This document shows positions 1-7,317 of a stretch of 64,000 bases of DNA, one piece after another. A program made the translations under genes and the position numbers. Under the pieces are notes generated by a model. The model ran no database searches, was not told the origin of the DNA, and saw only the letters and a program-made list of their open reading frames with translations. This stretch comes from Pseudomaricurvus hydrocarbonicus. Its GTDB lineage: Bacteria > Pseudomonadota > Gammaproteobacteria > Pseudomonadales > Cellvibrionaceae. How positions within the stretch are numbered: position 1 is the stretch's first letter; each line of letters opens with the position of its first letter. The stretch covers positions 310,001 through 374,000 of the forward strand of contig NZ_JAAONZ010000001.1 of assembly GCF_011602365.1 (NCBI RefSeq), in the 5' to 3' direction.

Positions 1-187
1 TGGCAGCGCCATTCCACCATCGGATTTTGTCAGCACGCGGGTAAAAAGATGCATGTTGCGGTCAGCGGACCCGGCTTCCTGACAACCTGGCGAAACGATT
101 TGACGGAGACCGGCGGGACGGCTTTACAGAGCTGGCGAGACGACCTTATCAGAACTGGCGTGGCTAGTATAAGGGCTGTGACGATGG
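1..187. other. Left edge, no gene confirmed
   Basis: No gene could be confirmed here. On the minus strand an ATG at 54 opens a frame that runs off the left edge after 18 codons, too short to identify. Plus-strand frame 1 is open from the edge to a stop near 198, but its translation resembles nothing I recognise and it would overlap the end of the M48 gene. The right part contains one copy of a 20-bp duplication described separately. Confidence 0.4.
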
Positions 188-212
188 CTATGGGGCCGTG
201 ACGATGGCGCCG
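173..212. repeat. 20-bp tandem duplication at the M48 gene end
   Basis: Two adjacent 20-bp copies, 173-192 and 193-212, match at about 16 of 20 positions around the shared core gtgacgatggc. One copy is the last coding sequence of the M48 protease gene. The other holds its stop codon (188-190) and continues into the intergenic DNA. It is one of several arrays in this window that straddle a gene end. Confidence 0.7.
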
Positions 213-1195
213 AGACGCGGATCCAGAGGTGTCAGTGCCGGCGCCCCCTTACCCTGGCTCTCACCACCACTATCGGTCATCACGATAGCGCCCTGACTCT
301 TAAGTCGCTCGATACGGGCTGCAAGATTGGGGTGGGTTTGGGTCCATTCACGCCAGCGGCTGTCGCCGTGTTCACTGAGCATTTGTTGAAAGAATTCGTC
401 CGCCCCCTGCAGGTGCCCATAGTGACTCAGCAATACCTGCACCGCCGCCGCATCCGCTTCACGCTCCATGTCGCGGCTGAAGCTCGACATGGTCAACAGC
501 CCCGCCTGCCCCAACACGCTGTTCAAGGCCGACGCGCTCTGGCCGCCCGAAACCGCCAACAACAGAAACTGCACCAGCGCCCCCCGGCTGAGAGACTGTA
601 TCGGGTGACGATGATTAACGTGGGCCATTTCATGAGAAAGCACCATTGCCAACGCATTTTCACTGCGCGTCACTGACAACAGGCCAGTGGTCACAAAAAT
701 GTGGCCGCCGAGCGTGGCCCAGGCATTGGGTGTCGTTTCTGCCAAGAGGTGGAAGTGATACTGAATATGCTCCGAGGGCCGGGCAGCAGACCTCTCCTGA
801 GACCGCAGCAGGCGCTCACCCAGCTCTTGAAGCGCCAAGGCCGCAGCCGGAAAAAGGTCCACCTCGTCCAGACGCATCTCCGGTACTGCAGGATTGATGT
901 GCGCAGTGGCCCCTTCCCGGGAAGCGACGTCCTTTGCTGTTTCGGGCTCGCGCGGCGGCTCTTCATTCAGCGGCGACTCTTCATTCAGCTGTTGCTCGAA
1001 GAGCTCCGTCACCGCCTGCTCCCAGCGAAAGGGAATGAGCGGGGCCAACCACTGCGCCAGCACACTGAACAGCAAGACCGCCAATACCAACGTCGTCACC
1101 ACCCCCGCCAACAACCACAAAAACTCTTTCAACGGGTTTTCAGCGGAGCTGTTAATGCCCTCCGGAATTTTGGGGTTCACACGCAATCGGGTCAT
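188..1195 (-). CDS. M48 family membrane-anchored metalloprotease
   Basis: This is a zinc-dependent endopeptidase of the M48 (HtpX/Oma1-like) family. The protein is about 335 aa. A hydrophobic segment at about residues 25-50 anchors it in the inner membrane, followed by an acidic low-complexity linker that contains a small repeat (NEESPLNEEP). The zinc motif HEMAH lies near residue 188, and the downstream MEREADAAAV supplies the third, glutamate ligand. A GTG at 1204 could extend the protein by three residues. The ATG at 1195 is preferred because GGAG lies just upstream, although the spacing is short. The gene is transcribed in the same direction as the two YbjQ-family genes, about 130 bp downstream of them. 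Substrates are unknown; a role in membrane-protein quality control is inferred from the family. Confidence 0.85.
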   Translation of the reverse strand: MTRLRVNPKIPEGINSSAENPLKEFLWLLAGVVTTLVLAVLLFSVLAQWLAPLIPFRWEQAVTELFEQQLNEESPLNEEPPREPETAKDVASREGATAHINPAVPEMRLDEVDLFPAAALALQELGERLLRSQERSAARPSEHIQYHFHLLAETTPNAWATLGGHIFVTTGLLSVTRSENALAMVLSHEMAHVNHRHPIQSLSRGALVQFLLLAVSGGQSASALNSVLGQAGLLTMSSFSRDMEREADAAAVQVLLSHYGHLQGADEFFQQMLSEHGDSRWREWTQTHPNLAARIERLKSQGAIVMTDSGGESQGKGAPALTPLDPRLGAIVTAP

Positions 1196-1324
1196 CCGCT
1201 CCACTTTTGAGTACTGAGGTTCACTCCGGCTGTAAGCCCGCCCTTGCGCTCACAGATGTTGATACTGCTAACATCGCAACTGTCGGCAATTCGAAACCGT
1301 TACCGGACACTCGCCGCAACAGGG

Positions 1325-1792
1325 TTAAGTCCGCCCTCCGACGGGGATCAAGGCCGTACCGTACACCAGCACTTCCATGGAGCCGAGCCCCTGACCAGCA
1401 TTACCGGAAACCCGACTGGTTTCAAACTTGGTGTTGATGATGGTCTCGGCACCCATAGTGCGGGCCTGCTCCTGCATGCGCAGTAACGCTTCCCGCCGCG
1501 CCCGATCCAGCAACGATTCGTAAGCCGTAATGCGCCCACCGATCAGGCTGCGCAATCCCGCTGCGACCACTTTAAAATAATCAACAGAGATAACCACGCT
1601 GCCATTCACCAGGTGAAAGCGGTGTTGCAGAAATTCGGGCTCAGGCACGCGCTCGGTGGTGACCACGATGTGGCGCAGCTCATCTTCCCTTTGAAAAATA
1701 CTCTGATAGTGCTTGCGCTCAGCCCGGCGTCCGAAAACATAACCACACAGCAGCAGAGTCAGAAAAACACCCAGCTGTAACAGGGCCTCCAT
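1325..1792 (-). CDS. YbjQ/UPF0145 family protein with N-terminal membrane segment
   Basis: This 155-aa protein has an N-terminal hydrophobic segment (about residues 5-20) ahead of a YbjQ-like domain. The domain is recognised by its pattern of glycine-rich region, ARREALLRMQEQA helix, MGAETIINTKFET strand and the closing VLVYGTAL. YbjQ proteins form small pentameric beta-rich assemblies of uncertain function that were once called heavy-metal-binding. The start ATG shares one base with the TGA of the upstream YbjQ gene (TGATG at 1790-1794), so the two are almost certainly translationally coupled. Having a soluble and a membrane-tethered paralogue side by side suggests a hetero-assembly recruited to the membrane; that is inference. 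Confidence 0.8.
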   Translation of the reverse strand: MEALLQLGVFLTLLLCGYVFGRRAERKHYQSIFQREDELRHIVVTTERVPEPEFLQHRFHLVNGSVVISVDYFKVVAAGLRSLIGGRITAYESLLDRARREALLRMQEQARTMGAETIINTKFETSRVSGNAGQGLGSMEVLVYGTALIPVGGRT

Positions 1793-2112
1793 CAGCGATC
1801 TTCCAAGGTCACTGCCGTGCCATAGGCCAGGATTTCTGACGCTCCCGCCGCAATCGCCGAGGTGGCGAAACGGACATTGATCACCGCATTTGCCCCAATG
1901 CTTTGCGCCTGAGCGGTCATGCGGTCAATGGCTTCCTGGCGAGACTCCTGCAGCAAATCGGTGTAACTGCTGAGTTCCCCACCAAAGATGTTCTTAAACC
2001 CGGCCATCAGGTCTTTACCCGCATGCTTGGCGCGCACAGTGCTGCCCTGCACCAAACCCAAATGCTGGGTAACGCGTTTGCCCGGTACGACTTCAATGTT
2101 GCTGATTAACAT
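1792..2112 (-). CDS. YbjQ/UPF0145 family protein
   Basis: This soluble protein of about 106 aa matches the usual YbjQ length. It begins MLISNIEVVPGKR, has the family features GLVQGSTV, RQEAIDRMTAQAQ and IGANAVINVRF, and ends ILAYGTAV. An in-frame ATG at 2127 would add five residues, but AGGGA lies at proper spacing before the ATG at 2112, giving the canonical N-terminus. The molecular function is not established for the family. It is the first gene of a three-gene run (two YbjQ paralogues, then the M48 protease) and overlaps the next start codon by one base. Confidence 0.85.
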   Translation of the reverse strand: MLISNIEVVPGKRVTQHLGLVQGSTVRAKHAGKDLMAGFKNIFGGELSSYTDLLQESRQEAIDRMTAQAQSIGANAVINVRFATSAIAAGASEILAYGTAVTLEDR

Positions 2113-2203
2113 AGTTTTCCCTGTCATCGTTATTTTGTTGAGTATTACTTTACACCTCTGCCGCCGGCCTTAAAAGACGCCATGTCGGCTACTGAATAGG
2201 CGG

Positions 2204-2809
2204 TTAAAACAGGGCGATTTGTTCCAATTTGGCTTTGATGGGGCCATAGGACGTGCGGTGAATGGGGGTCACACCGAGTTTGTCGACAGCGGCCATATGA
2301 ACTTTGGTGGGGTAACCCTTGTGCCCCGCAAAACCATAACCCGGATAAATCTTATCAAAAGCAACCATTTCCCGGTCGCGGGTGACCTTGGCCAGAATCG
2401 AAGCCGCGCTGATCGCTGCCACCCGGCTGTCGCCTTTGACAATGGCTTCCGCCGGATAAGACCACTGAGGAATTTTATTACCATCCACCCATACATGTTC
2501 CGGCTGTATGGACAAACCCTCGACCGCTCGCTTCATCGCCAACAGACTCGCTTGCAGAATATTAATCTGATCGATCTCGGCGACACTGGCACGCGCAATA
2601 CAAAAGCTTTTGGCTTTCTGCTGTATTTCTTCAAACAACTGCTCACGCTTTTTCTCTGTCAGCTTTTTGGAATCATTGAGCCCCTCGATAGGCTGCAGAG
2701 GGTCCAGAATCACCGCTGCGGTGACCACATCCCCCGCCAACGGGCCGCGCCCGACCTCGTCGACACCCGCAGCCAAAGCGCCGCTGTAACAACTGATAAA
2801 AGGCTCCAT
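2204..2809 (-). CDS. rnhB: Ribonuclease HII
   Basis: RNase HII hydrolyses the RNA strand of RNA-DNA hybrids and removes misincorporated ribonucleotides from DNA. The 201-aa protein has normal family length. The catalytic acidic residues are in [12 protein letters not shown] near residue 15 and in the later VDGNKIP and VTRDREM segments; [11 protein letters not shown] is also characteristic. AGGAG sits 6 nt before the ATG. It follows lpxB by 73 bp on the same strand, the usual gammaproteobacterial arrangement lpxA-lpxB-rnhB. dnaE, which often follows, is not here; YbjQ genes take its place. Confidence 0.95.
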   Translation of the reverse strand: MEPFISCYSGALAAGVDEVGRGPLAGDVVTAAVILDPLQPIEGLNDSKKLTEKKREQLFEEIQQKAKSFCIARASVAEIDQINILQASLLAMKRAVEGLSIQPEHVWVDGNKIPQWSYPAEAIVKGDSRVAAISAASILAKVTRDREMVAFDKIYPGYGFAGHKGYPTKVHMAAVDKLGVTPIHRTSYGPIKAKLEQIALF

Positions 2810-2882
2810 GGAAGCTCCTGACTAGTGAGTGATAGTGGGTGAAAGAATACTAAAATGGCACAAAACGGTTAGCGGTATAGCT

Positions 2883-4031
2883 TTAAGACCGGGATTCGAT
2901 TAATGCCTGCACTGCAGAGGCCGCACGCTCGCTGGCGTTACAGCGAATCTGTTGGTGGATATCGGTGAATGCCCGCTGTAACTGCTGCGCGTGTTGCGGT
3001 TCATGAAAATATCGCATCACCGCCTCACCAAGGCTGGCTGGCGTGACGTCATTCTGGAGAATCTCCGGCACCAGCATCTTCTCCGCCAACAAATTGGGCA
3101 AAGAGATGTACGGGCTTTTCACCAGACGTGAAATAATACTGTACGACAGCCAGCCCATTTTATAAGCCACCACCATAGGGCGTTTTAACAGCATCGCTTC
3201 AAGAGTCGTCGTTCCCGAGGCCATCAACACACTGTCGGCGGCCGCCATCACTGTATGCGATTGACCATCCACGACGGTAAGAGGCAAGGAATCACAGTGA
3301 CTGAGCTGTTCTTCAATCTGCAATTTACGCTGCGCATTAGCGGCCGGAACCACAAACTGCAGGCCGTCACTTTGCTCCAGGCACCACTGCGCCGTCTGCC
3401 AGAATATCGGCCCCAACAGTTTCACTTCGCCACCGCGGCTACCCGGCATTAACGCCACAACCTTGGCGTCCGCCGGGATGCCCAGCTCCTGGCGAGCTGC
3501 CACCTGATCCGGTTGTAGCGGTATTTCATCCGCCAGAGGGTGTCCGACAAAACACACCGGTACACCATGCTGCTCATAAAAATTCGCCTCGAACGGCAAC
3601 AGCGTCAGCATTAAATCCACAGCTCGGGCAATTTTGACGATACGCTTTTGTCGCCACGCCCACACAGATGGGCTGACATAGTGAACCGTCTTAATCCCCT
3701 GAGCCTTTAATTTTTCTTCAATGGTGAGATTAAAATCGGGAGAGTCGATGCCGATAAACACATCGGGAGGGTTATCACTGAAGTGCTGTATCAGGTGGCT
3801 GCGGATGCGCAACAGTTCCGGCAATCGCTTAAGCGGCTCCACCAACCCCATCACCGCCAGTCGATCCTGAGGGTAAAAACTGTCAAACCCTGCCGCGATC
3901 ATGCGCTCTCCGCCAATGCCTTCAAACACCGCGCCCGGGTAAAGGCGCTGCAACGCCGCCATCAATCCCGCCCCCAGGATATCTCCTGAGGCTTCGCCGA
4001 CGACAATACCAATGCGAACTGTTTTACTCAT
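2883..4031 (-). CDS. lpxB: Lipid-A-disaccharide synthase
   Basis: LpxB is the GT19 glycosyltransferase that condenses UDP-2,3-diacylglucosamine with lipid X to form the disaccharide backbone of lipid A on the inner face of the inner membrane. The 382-aa protein has the family N-terminus IGIVVGEASGDILGAGL, the SPSVWAWRQKR segment, the nucleotide-binding MPGSRGGEV and MASGTTTLEAML. It lies downstream of lpxA, but unlike the tight spacing usual for this pair there are 264 bp between them. Its ATG is the last ATG of a 19-bp tandem array and has no Shine-Dalgarno sequence of its own, so translation may depend on upstream mini-ORFs. Confidence 0.95.
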   Translation of the reverse strand: MSKTVRIGIVVGEASGDILGAGLMAALQRLYPGAVFEGIGGERMIAAGFDSFYPQDRLAVMGLVEPLKRLPELLRIRSHLIQHFSDNPPDVFIGIDSPDFNLTIEEKLKAQGIKTVHYVSPSVWAWRQKRIVKIARAVDLMLTLLPFEANFYEQHGVPVCFVGHPLADEIPLQPDQVAARQELGIPADAKVVALMPGSRGGEVKLLGPIFWQTAQWCLEQSDGLQFVVPAANAQRKLQIEEQLSHCDSLPLTVVDGQSHTVMAAADSVLMASGTTTLEAMLLKRPMVVAYKMGWLSYSIISRLVKSPYISLPNLLAEKMLVPEILQNDVTPASLGEAVMRYFHEPQHAQQLQRAFTDIHQQIRCNASERAASAVQALIESRS

Positions 4032-4123
4032 AGTGGCAGGACTTAATCATAGTGGCAGAGCTTAATCATAGTGGCAGGGCTTAATTATAGTGGCAGGGCT
4101 CGGTCATAGTGGCCGCGATTAAT
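4029..4123 (-). repeat. Five 19-bp tandem repeats ending in the lpxB start codon
   Basis: Five exact-period 19-bp units lie at 4029-4047, 4048-4066, 4067-4085, 4086-4104 and 4105-4123. Read on the minus strand the unit is ATTAAGCCCTGCCACTATG with a few substitutions. A further ATG sits at 4126-4124. The unit nearest lpxB supplies the lpxB ATG itself. The ATGs at 4126, 4107, 4069 and 4050 each open a short ORF of 8-13 codons (for example MIKLCHYD and MIKSCHYE) that stops inside the next units. The last one stops within the first codons of lpxB (ATGAGTAA). One unit has ATA in place of ATG. Confidence 0.85.
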
Positions 4124-4295
4124 CATGATCACAGACTGAGGCGCTTATGGGGACCAAACGCGATCGCGGCCAAAAATACCGCAACACAAAAGAGGGCGAG
4201 GGAAGCGACCGGTTGCTGCTGCCGTCAGCTCTGAACCCTGAGCCAACGGCAAGATCACCACATAAGCGAGAACATGAGTGGCATCCACTCAACGG

Positions 4296-5066
4296 TTAAC
4301 GAACAATACCGCGAGTGGAGCTTTTTAATGATTCGATGAGCAGATTCACCGGCTCACAATTAATCGCCAGCAGCTCCAGCTCCCTCAATGCTTCGTCAAC
4401 GGTTAGGCCTCGCCGATACACCAATTTAAAGCACTTGTTGATCACCGCAATTTCTTCTTTAGTGAAACCGCGACGGCGCAAACCTTCCGAATTAATGCTT
4501 TTGGCAGCGGCAGGGTTGCCACTCACCATCACGTAAGCCGGAACATCTTTACCAATGACGCTGCCCATGCCGGTGAAACAATGTGCGCCAACGTTGCAAA
4601 ACTGGTGCACCAGGCTGTAACCGCCAAGAATCGCCCAATCGCCCACCTGCACATGCCCCGCCAGCGAGGCATTATTCACCAAAATACAATTATCGCCAAT
4701 GACACTGTCATGGCCAACATGGGCATAGGCCATAATCAAATTGTTATGGCCAATCGACGTTTCACTGCGATCCTGAACGGTGCCGCGATGAATGGTTACC
4801 CCTTCGCGAATGACGTTGTTGTCACCAATGCGAACGCAGGTTTCTTCGCCTTTATATTTCAAATCCGGTGTAGCTTCACCGACGCTGGAAAATTGAAAGA
4901 TGTGGTTATTCTCACCGATGTAGGCCGGGCCTTTCACAATCACATGCGGTTCGATAATCGTACCTGCACCAATCTCCACTCCCGCCCCAATAATGGACCA
5001 CGGGCCAACACTAACACCTTCCGCCAAGCGCGCTGAGGGATCAATAATAGCTCTTGGATCAATCAA
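4296..5066 (-). CDS. lpxA: UDP-N-acetylglucosamine acyltransferase
   Basis: LpxA transfers the 3-hydroxyacyl chain from ACP to UDP-GlcNAc, the first step of lipid A synthesis in the cytoplasm. The left-handed beta-helix of hexapeptide repeats starts immediately (IDPRAIIDPSARLAEG), the catalytic histidine lies in the MAYAHVGHDSVIGD segment, and a C-terminal helical domain follows. The frame stays open upstream to an ATG at 5144, but that extension would overlap fabZ and lacks hexapeptides. The TTG at 5066 has AAGGA 7 nt upstream, gives a 256-aa protein of normal length beginning (M)IDPRAIIDPSA as in Pseudomonas, and starts 25 bp after the fabZ stop. A TTG start is therefore chosen. Confidence 0.93.
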   Translation of the reverse strand: MIDPRAIIDPSARLAEGVSVGPWSIIGAGVEIGAGTIIEPHVIVKGPAYIGENNHIFQFSSVGEATPDLKYKGEETCVRIGDNNVIREGVTIHRGTVQDRSETSIGHNNLIMAYAHVGHDSVIGDNCILVNNASLAGHVQVGDWAILGGYSLVHQFCNVGAHCFTGMGSVIGKDVPAYVMVSGNPAAAKSINSEGLRRRGFTKEEIAVINKCFKLVYRRGLTVDEALRELELLAINCEPVNLLIESLKSSTRGIVR

Positions 5067-5078
5067 CTGAGTTTCCTT
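5064..5078 (-). promoter_or_regulatory. Ribosome binding site and TTG start of lpxA
   Basis: On the minus strand AAGGA (5078-5074) is followed by a 7-nt spacer and TTG (5066-5064). This is the only well-placed ribosome binding site compatible with the conserved LpxA N-terminus. It decides the start against the in-frame ATG at 5144 inside fabZ. Confidence 0.75.
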
Positions 5079-5091
5079 AGACTGTATGTCC

Positions 5092-5529
5092 CTAGACAAC
5101 GCGATCGGCACACAAAATAGTAGCTGAAGCAGCAAGCGTCCCATCTACCGTTGCACGACACTCAAATTTCCAGATACCCCGTCTCTCGGAAACCACTTTA
5201 GCTTCCAGGTCCAATCTGTCTCCGGGAGTCACCTGACGCTTAAAACGGACGTTATCAGCTCCGGCAAACAGATAAATAGAACCGTCAGAAGGCTTTTTAT
5301 TCTGGGTTTTAAAGCCCAGAATACCGGCCGCCTGAGCCATGGCCTCAACCATCAACACGCCTGGAAAAATAGGCGCTTGAGGAAAATGACCATTGAAAAC
5401 GTCCTCGTTAACAGAGACGTTTTTATACGCCCGAATCACATCACCTTCAACCAGTTCCACCACCCGATCGACCAACAAAAACGGGTAACGATGTGGAAGG
5501 TACTCGCGAATTTCTCTGACATCCATCAT
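5092..5529 (-). CDS. fabZ: 3-hydroxyacyl-ACP dehydratase FabZ
   Basis: FabZ dehydrates 3-hydroxyacyl-ACP in type II fatty acid synthesis and competes with LpxA/LpxD for 3-hydroxymyristoyl-ACP. The 145-aa hot-dog-fold protein shows the conserved [13 protein letters not shown] segment with the active-site histidine, and [20 protein letters not shown] with the catalytic glutamate. Two adjacent ATGs (5529, 5526) are possible starts. It lies between lpxD and lpxA on the same strand, 20 bp after lpxD, which lets the cell balance lipid A and phospholipid synthesis. Confidence 0.95.
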   Translation of the reverse strand: MMDVREIREYLPHRYPFLLVDRVVELVEGDVIRAYKNVSVNEDVFNGHFPQAPIFPGVLMVEAMAQAAGILGFKTQNKKPSDGSIYLFAGADNVRFKRQVTPGDRLDLEAKVVSERRGIWKFECRATVDGTLAASATILCADRVV

Positions 5530-5549
5530 GGACTTAATCCTAAAGGTTA

Positions 5550-6593
5550 CTACGACTCTTCACCGGGTGAAGAGACAATTTTTTCCAATGTGGATAAACG
5601 GCTCGCCAATTGGTCCAGCTGACCAAAGCGGACTGCGTTTTTTCGCCACGTCTTTGTTTGAGTAGCGACAGTTCCGGATGAGTAGGAACCCGCCTCCAAT
5701 ATGGATTTATTGACGAAAGACGTCGCGCTCACATTAACACCATCGACGATAGTGATATGTCCCTTGATACACGCGGCCCCGCCAATGGTACAGTTTCGTC
5801 CAATCGTCGCACTGCCTGCAATACCTGTGCAGCCAGCTATTGCGGTATTTTCGCCAATTTTCACGTTATGTGCGATTTGAACGAGATTATCAATGATAAC
5901 GCCATCACCAATGACCGTATCGTCCAGCGCGCCACGGTCAATTGTCGTACAGGCACCAACTTCGACACGATCACCAATGACCACGCCGCCAAGTTGATGA
6001 ATTTTCACCCACCCTTGCTGACTTGGCGCAAAACCAAAGCCATCGGCACCCACCACACAACCACTGTGCAAATTGACATCGTCGCCAATGCTGACACCAT
6101 GATACACGCTCACATTGGCGTGCAACTGCGAGTTTTTACCGATAGACGTATCTTCCCCCACGAAACAGCCGGCACCAATAACCGAACCGTCACCCAGCAC
6201 CACTCCGGCACTGATGGTCGCATTGGCCCCTACACTCACACCTTCGCCCAGCCGGGCACTGGCAGCCACCACCGCACTGGGGTGAACGCCGCTTGCAGCC
6301 GCAGGAGCAGGATCAAATAAAGCGGTCAGGGTCGCGTAAGCAAGATATGGGTTATCACTGATCAGTTTATTGCCCGCGTAACTGTCAGCCATATCGGGCT
6401 TTAAAATCACCGCACCTGCTGACGTATCTGATAAGTGTTTTAAATAAGCTGGATTGGCAAGAAACGCCAACTCATGCGAGTCGGCGCTTTGTAGCGTATT
6501 GAGGCTGGTAATCTTGTACGACTCATCGCCGTCCAAGTCGGCATCAATCAAGTCGGCCAAAGCCCGTAAGTTCCATACACGAGTTGGAGTCAT
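5550..6593 (-). CDS. lpxD: UDP-3-O-acylglucosamine N-acyltransferase
   Basis: LpxD adds the second 3-hydroxyacyl chain, at the 2-amino group of UDP-3-O-acyl-GlcN, in lipid A synthesis. The 347-aa protein has the N-terminal uridine-binding domain (residues 1 to about 100), then a long left-handed beta-helix of hexapeptide repeats ([17 protein letters not shown] onward). The catalytic histidine is in the [12 protein letters not shown] segment, and a C-terminal helix ([15 protein letters not shown]) binds ACP. Length is normal for the family. It sits between skp and fabZ, as is standard in gammaproteobacteria. Confidence 0.95.
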   Translation of the reverse strand: MTPTRVWNLRALADLIDADLDGDESYKITSLNTLQSADSHELAFLANPAYLKHLSDTSAGAVILKPDMADSYAGNKLISDNPYLAYATLTALFDPAPAAASGVHPSAVVAASARLGEGVSVGANATISAGVVLGDGSVIGAGCFVGEDTSIGKNSQLHANVSVYHGVSIGDDVNLHSGCVVGADGFGFAPSQQGWVKIHQLGGVVIGDRVEVGACTTIDRGALDDTVIGDGVIIDNLVQIAHNVKIGENTAIAGCTGIAGSATIGRNCTIGGAACIKGHITIVDGVNVSATSFVNKSILEAGSYSSGTVATQTKTWRKNAVRFGQLDQLASRLSTLEKIVSSPGEES

Positions 6594-6684
6594 TTGTTTT
6601 CCGTTGGAAGAGCGACATCAGCCATCATCAGACGGCTGATCTATAACCTCCGGCCAGGTAATACCGCAGGAGGGCAAATCAAAA

Positions 6685-7191
6685 TCACTTGGCTTTGTTC
6701 AGCTTCGCAGTCAACTTGGCGGTCAGGTCGTAATTTTTGTCGGCGTAATATGCAACGCTGCTATCCAACAACAAACCAATGCCTTCTTCTTTAACCAGGT
6801 CCTGCAGAGCCGCTTTGGCTTTAGCACCCTGTGCTTGCATGATGGACTGAACCACAGAACCACTTTCAGCCTTGAGCTTTTGCTCAATCAATTTCATATC
6901 AGCTGCTTTGTATTCCATCTGCTTACGGTGTTCAGCTTTTTGTTTATCCGTCCAGGTCACACTGTTCTTCTGTGCATTTTTATTGAGGCTGATCATATCC
7001 GCCCGCAAGCTTTCAAACTCAGCTTTCATAGCGGCATAATCTGCATTCGCCTCCAGGGTCTGCAAGCTCTTCTGAGCAGACTTGGTCTGCATGATAGCGG
7101 CTTGCATATTAATCACAGCCACTTTGTCTGCGGCTACAGCGGCAACAGAAAACACAAGCGCCAACAAAGCCACTGAAATATTCTTCATCAT
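6685..7191 (-). CDS. skp: Periplasmic chaperone Skp/OmpH
   Basis: Skp holds unfolded outer-membrane proteins in the periplasm and delivers them to the BAM complex. A signal peptide (MMKNISVALLALVFSVAAVA, cleavage before ADKVAVIN) precedes a mostly helical, charged body predicted to form the coiled-coil tentacles of the trimer (residues about 45-125), then a C-terminal strand. GTG at 7200 is an alternative start three codons upstream. ATG at 7191 is preferred because AAGGG lies 8 nt before it. It follows bamA and precedes lpxD on the same strand. Confidence 0.92.
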   Translation of the reverse strand: MMKNISVALLALVFSVAAVAADKVAVINMQAAIMQTKSAQKSLQTLEANADYAAMKAEFESLRADMISLNKNAQKNSVTWTDKQKAEHRKQMEYKAADMKLIEQKLKAESGSVVQSIMQAQGAKAKAALQDLVKEEGIGLLLDSSVAYYADKNYDLTAKLTAKLNKAK

Positions 7192-7317
7192 ATTTTTCAC
7201 CCTTTAACTCCAATTATAATCTTCATCCGGCGCCAGGCGCCCCCTACTCACGGGAGACAGACTCGGCGCCACAATACATTGATACCAACGTTGTTCTTTG
7301 CCATTGGTACCCGGCTT

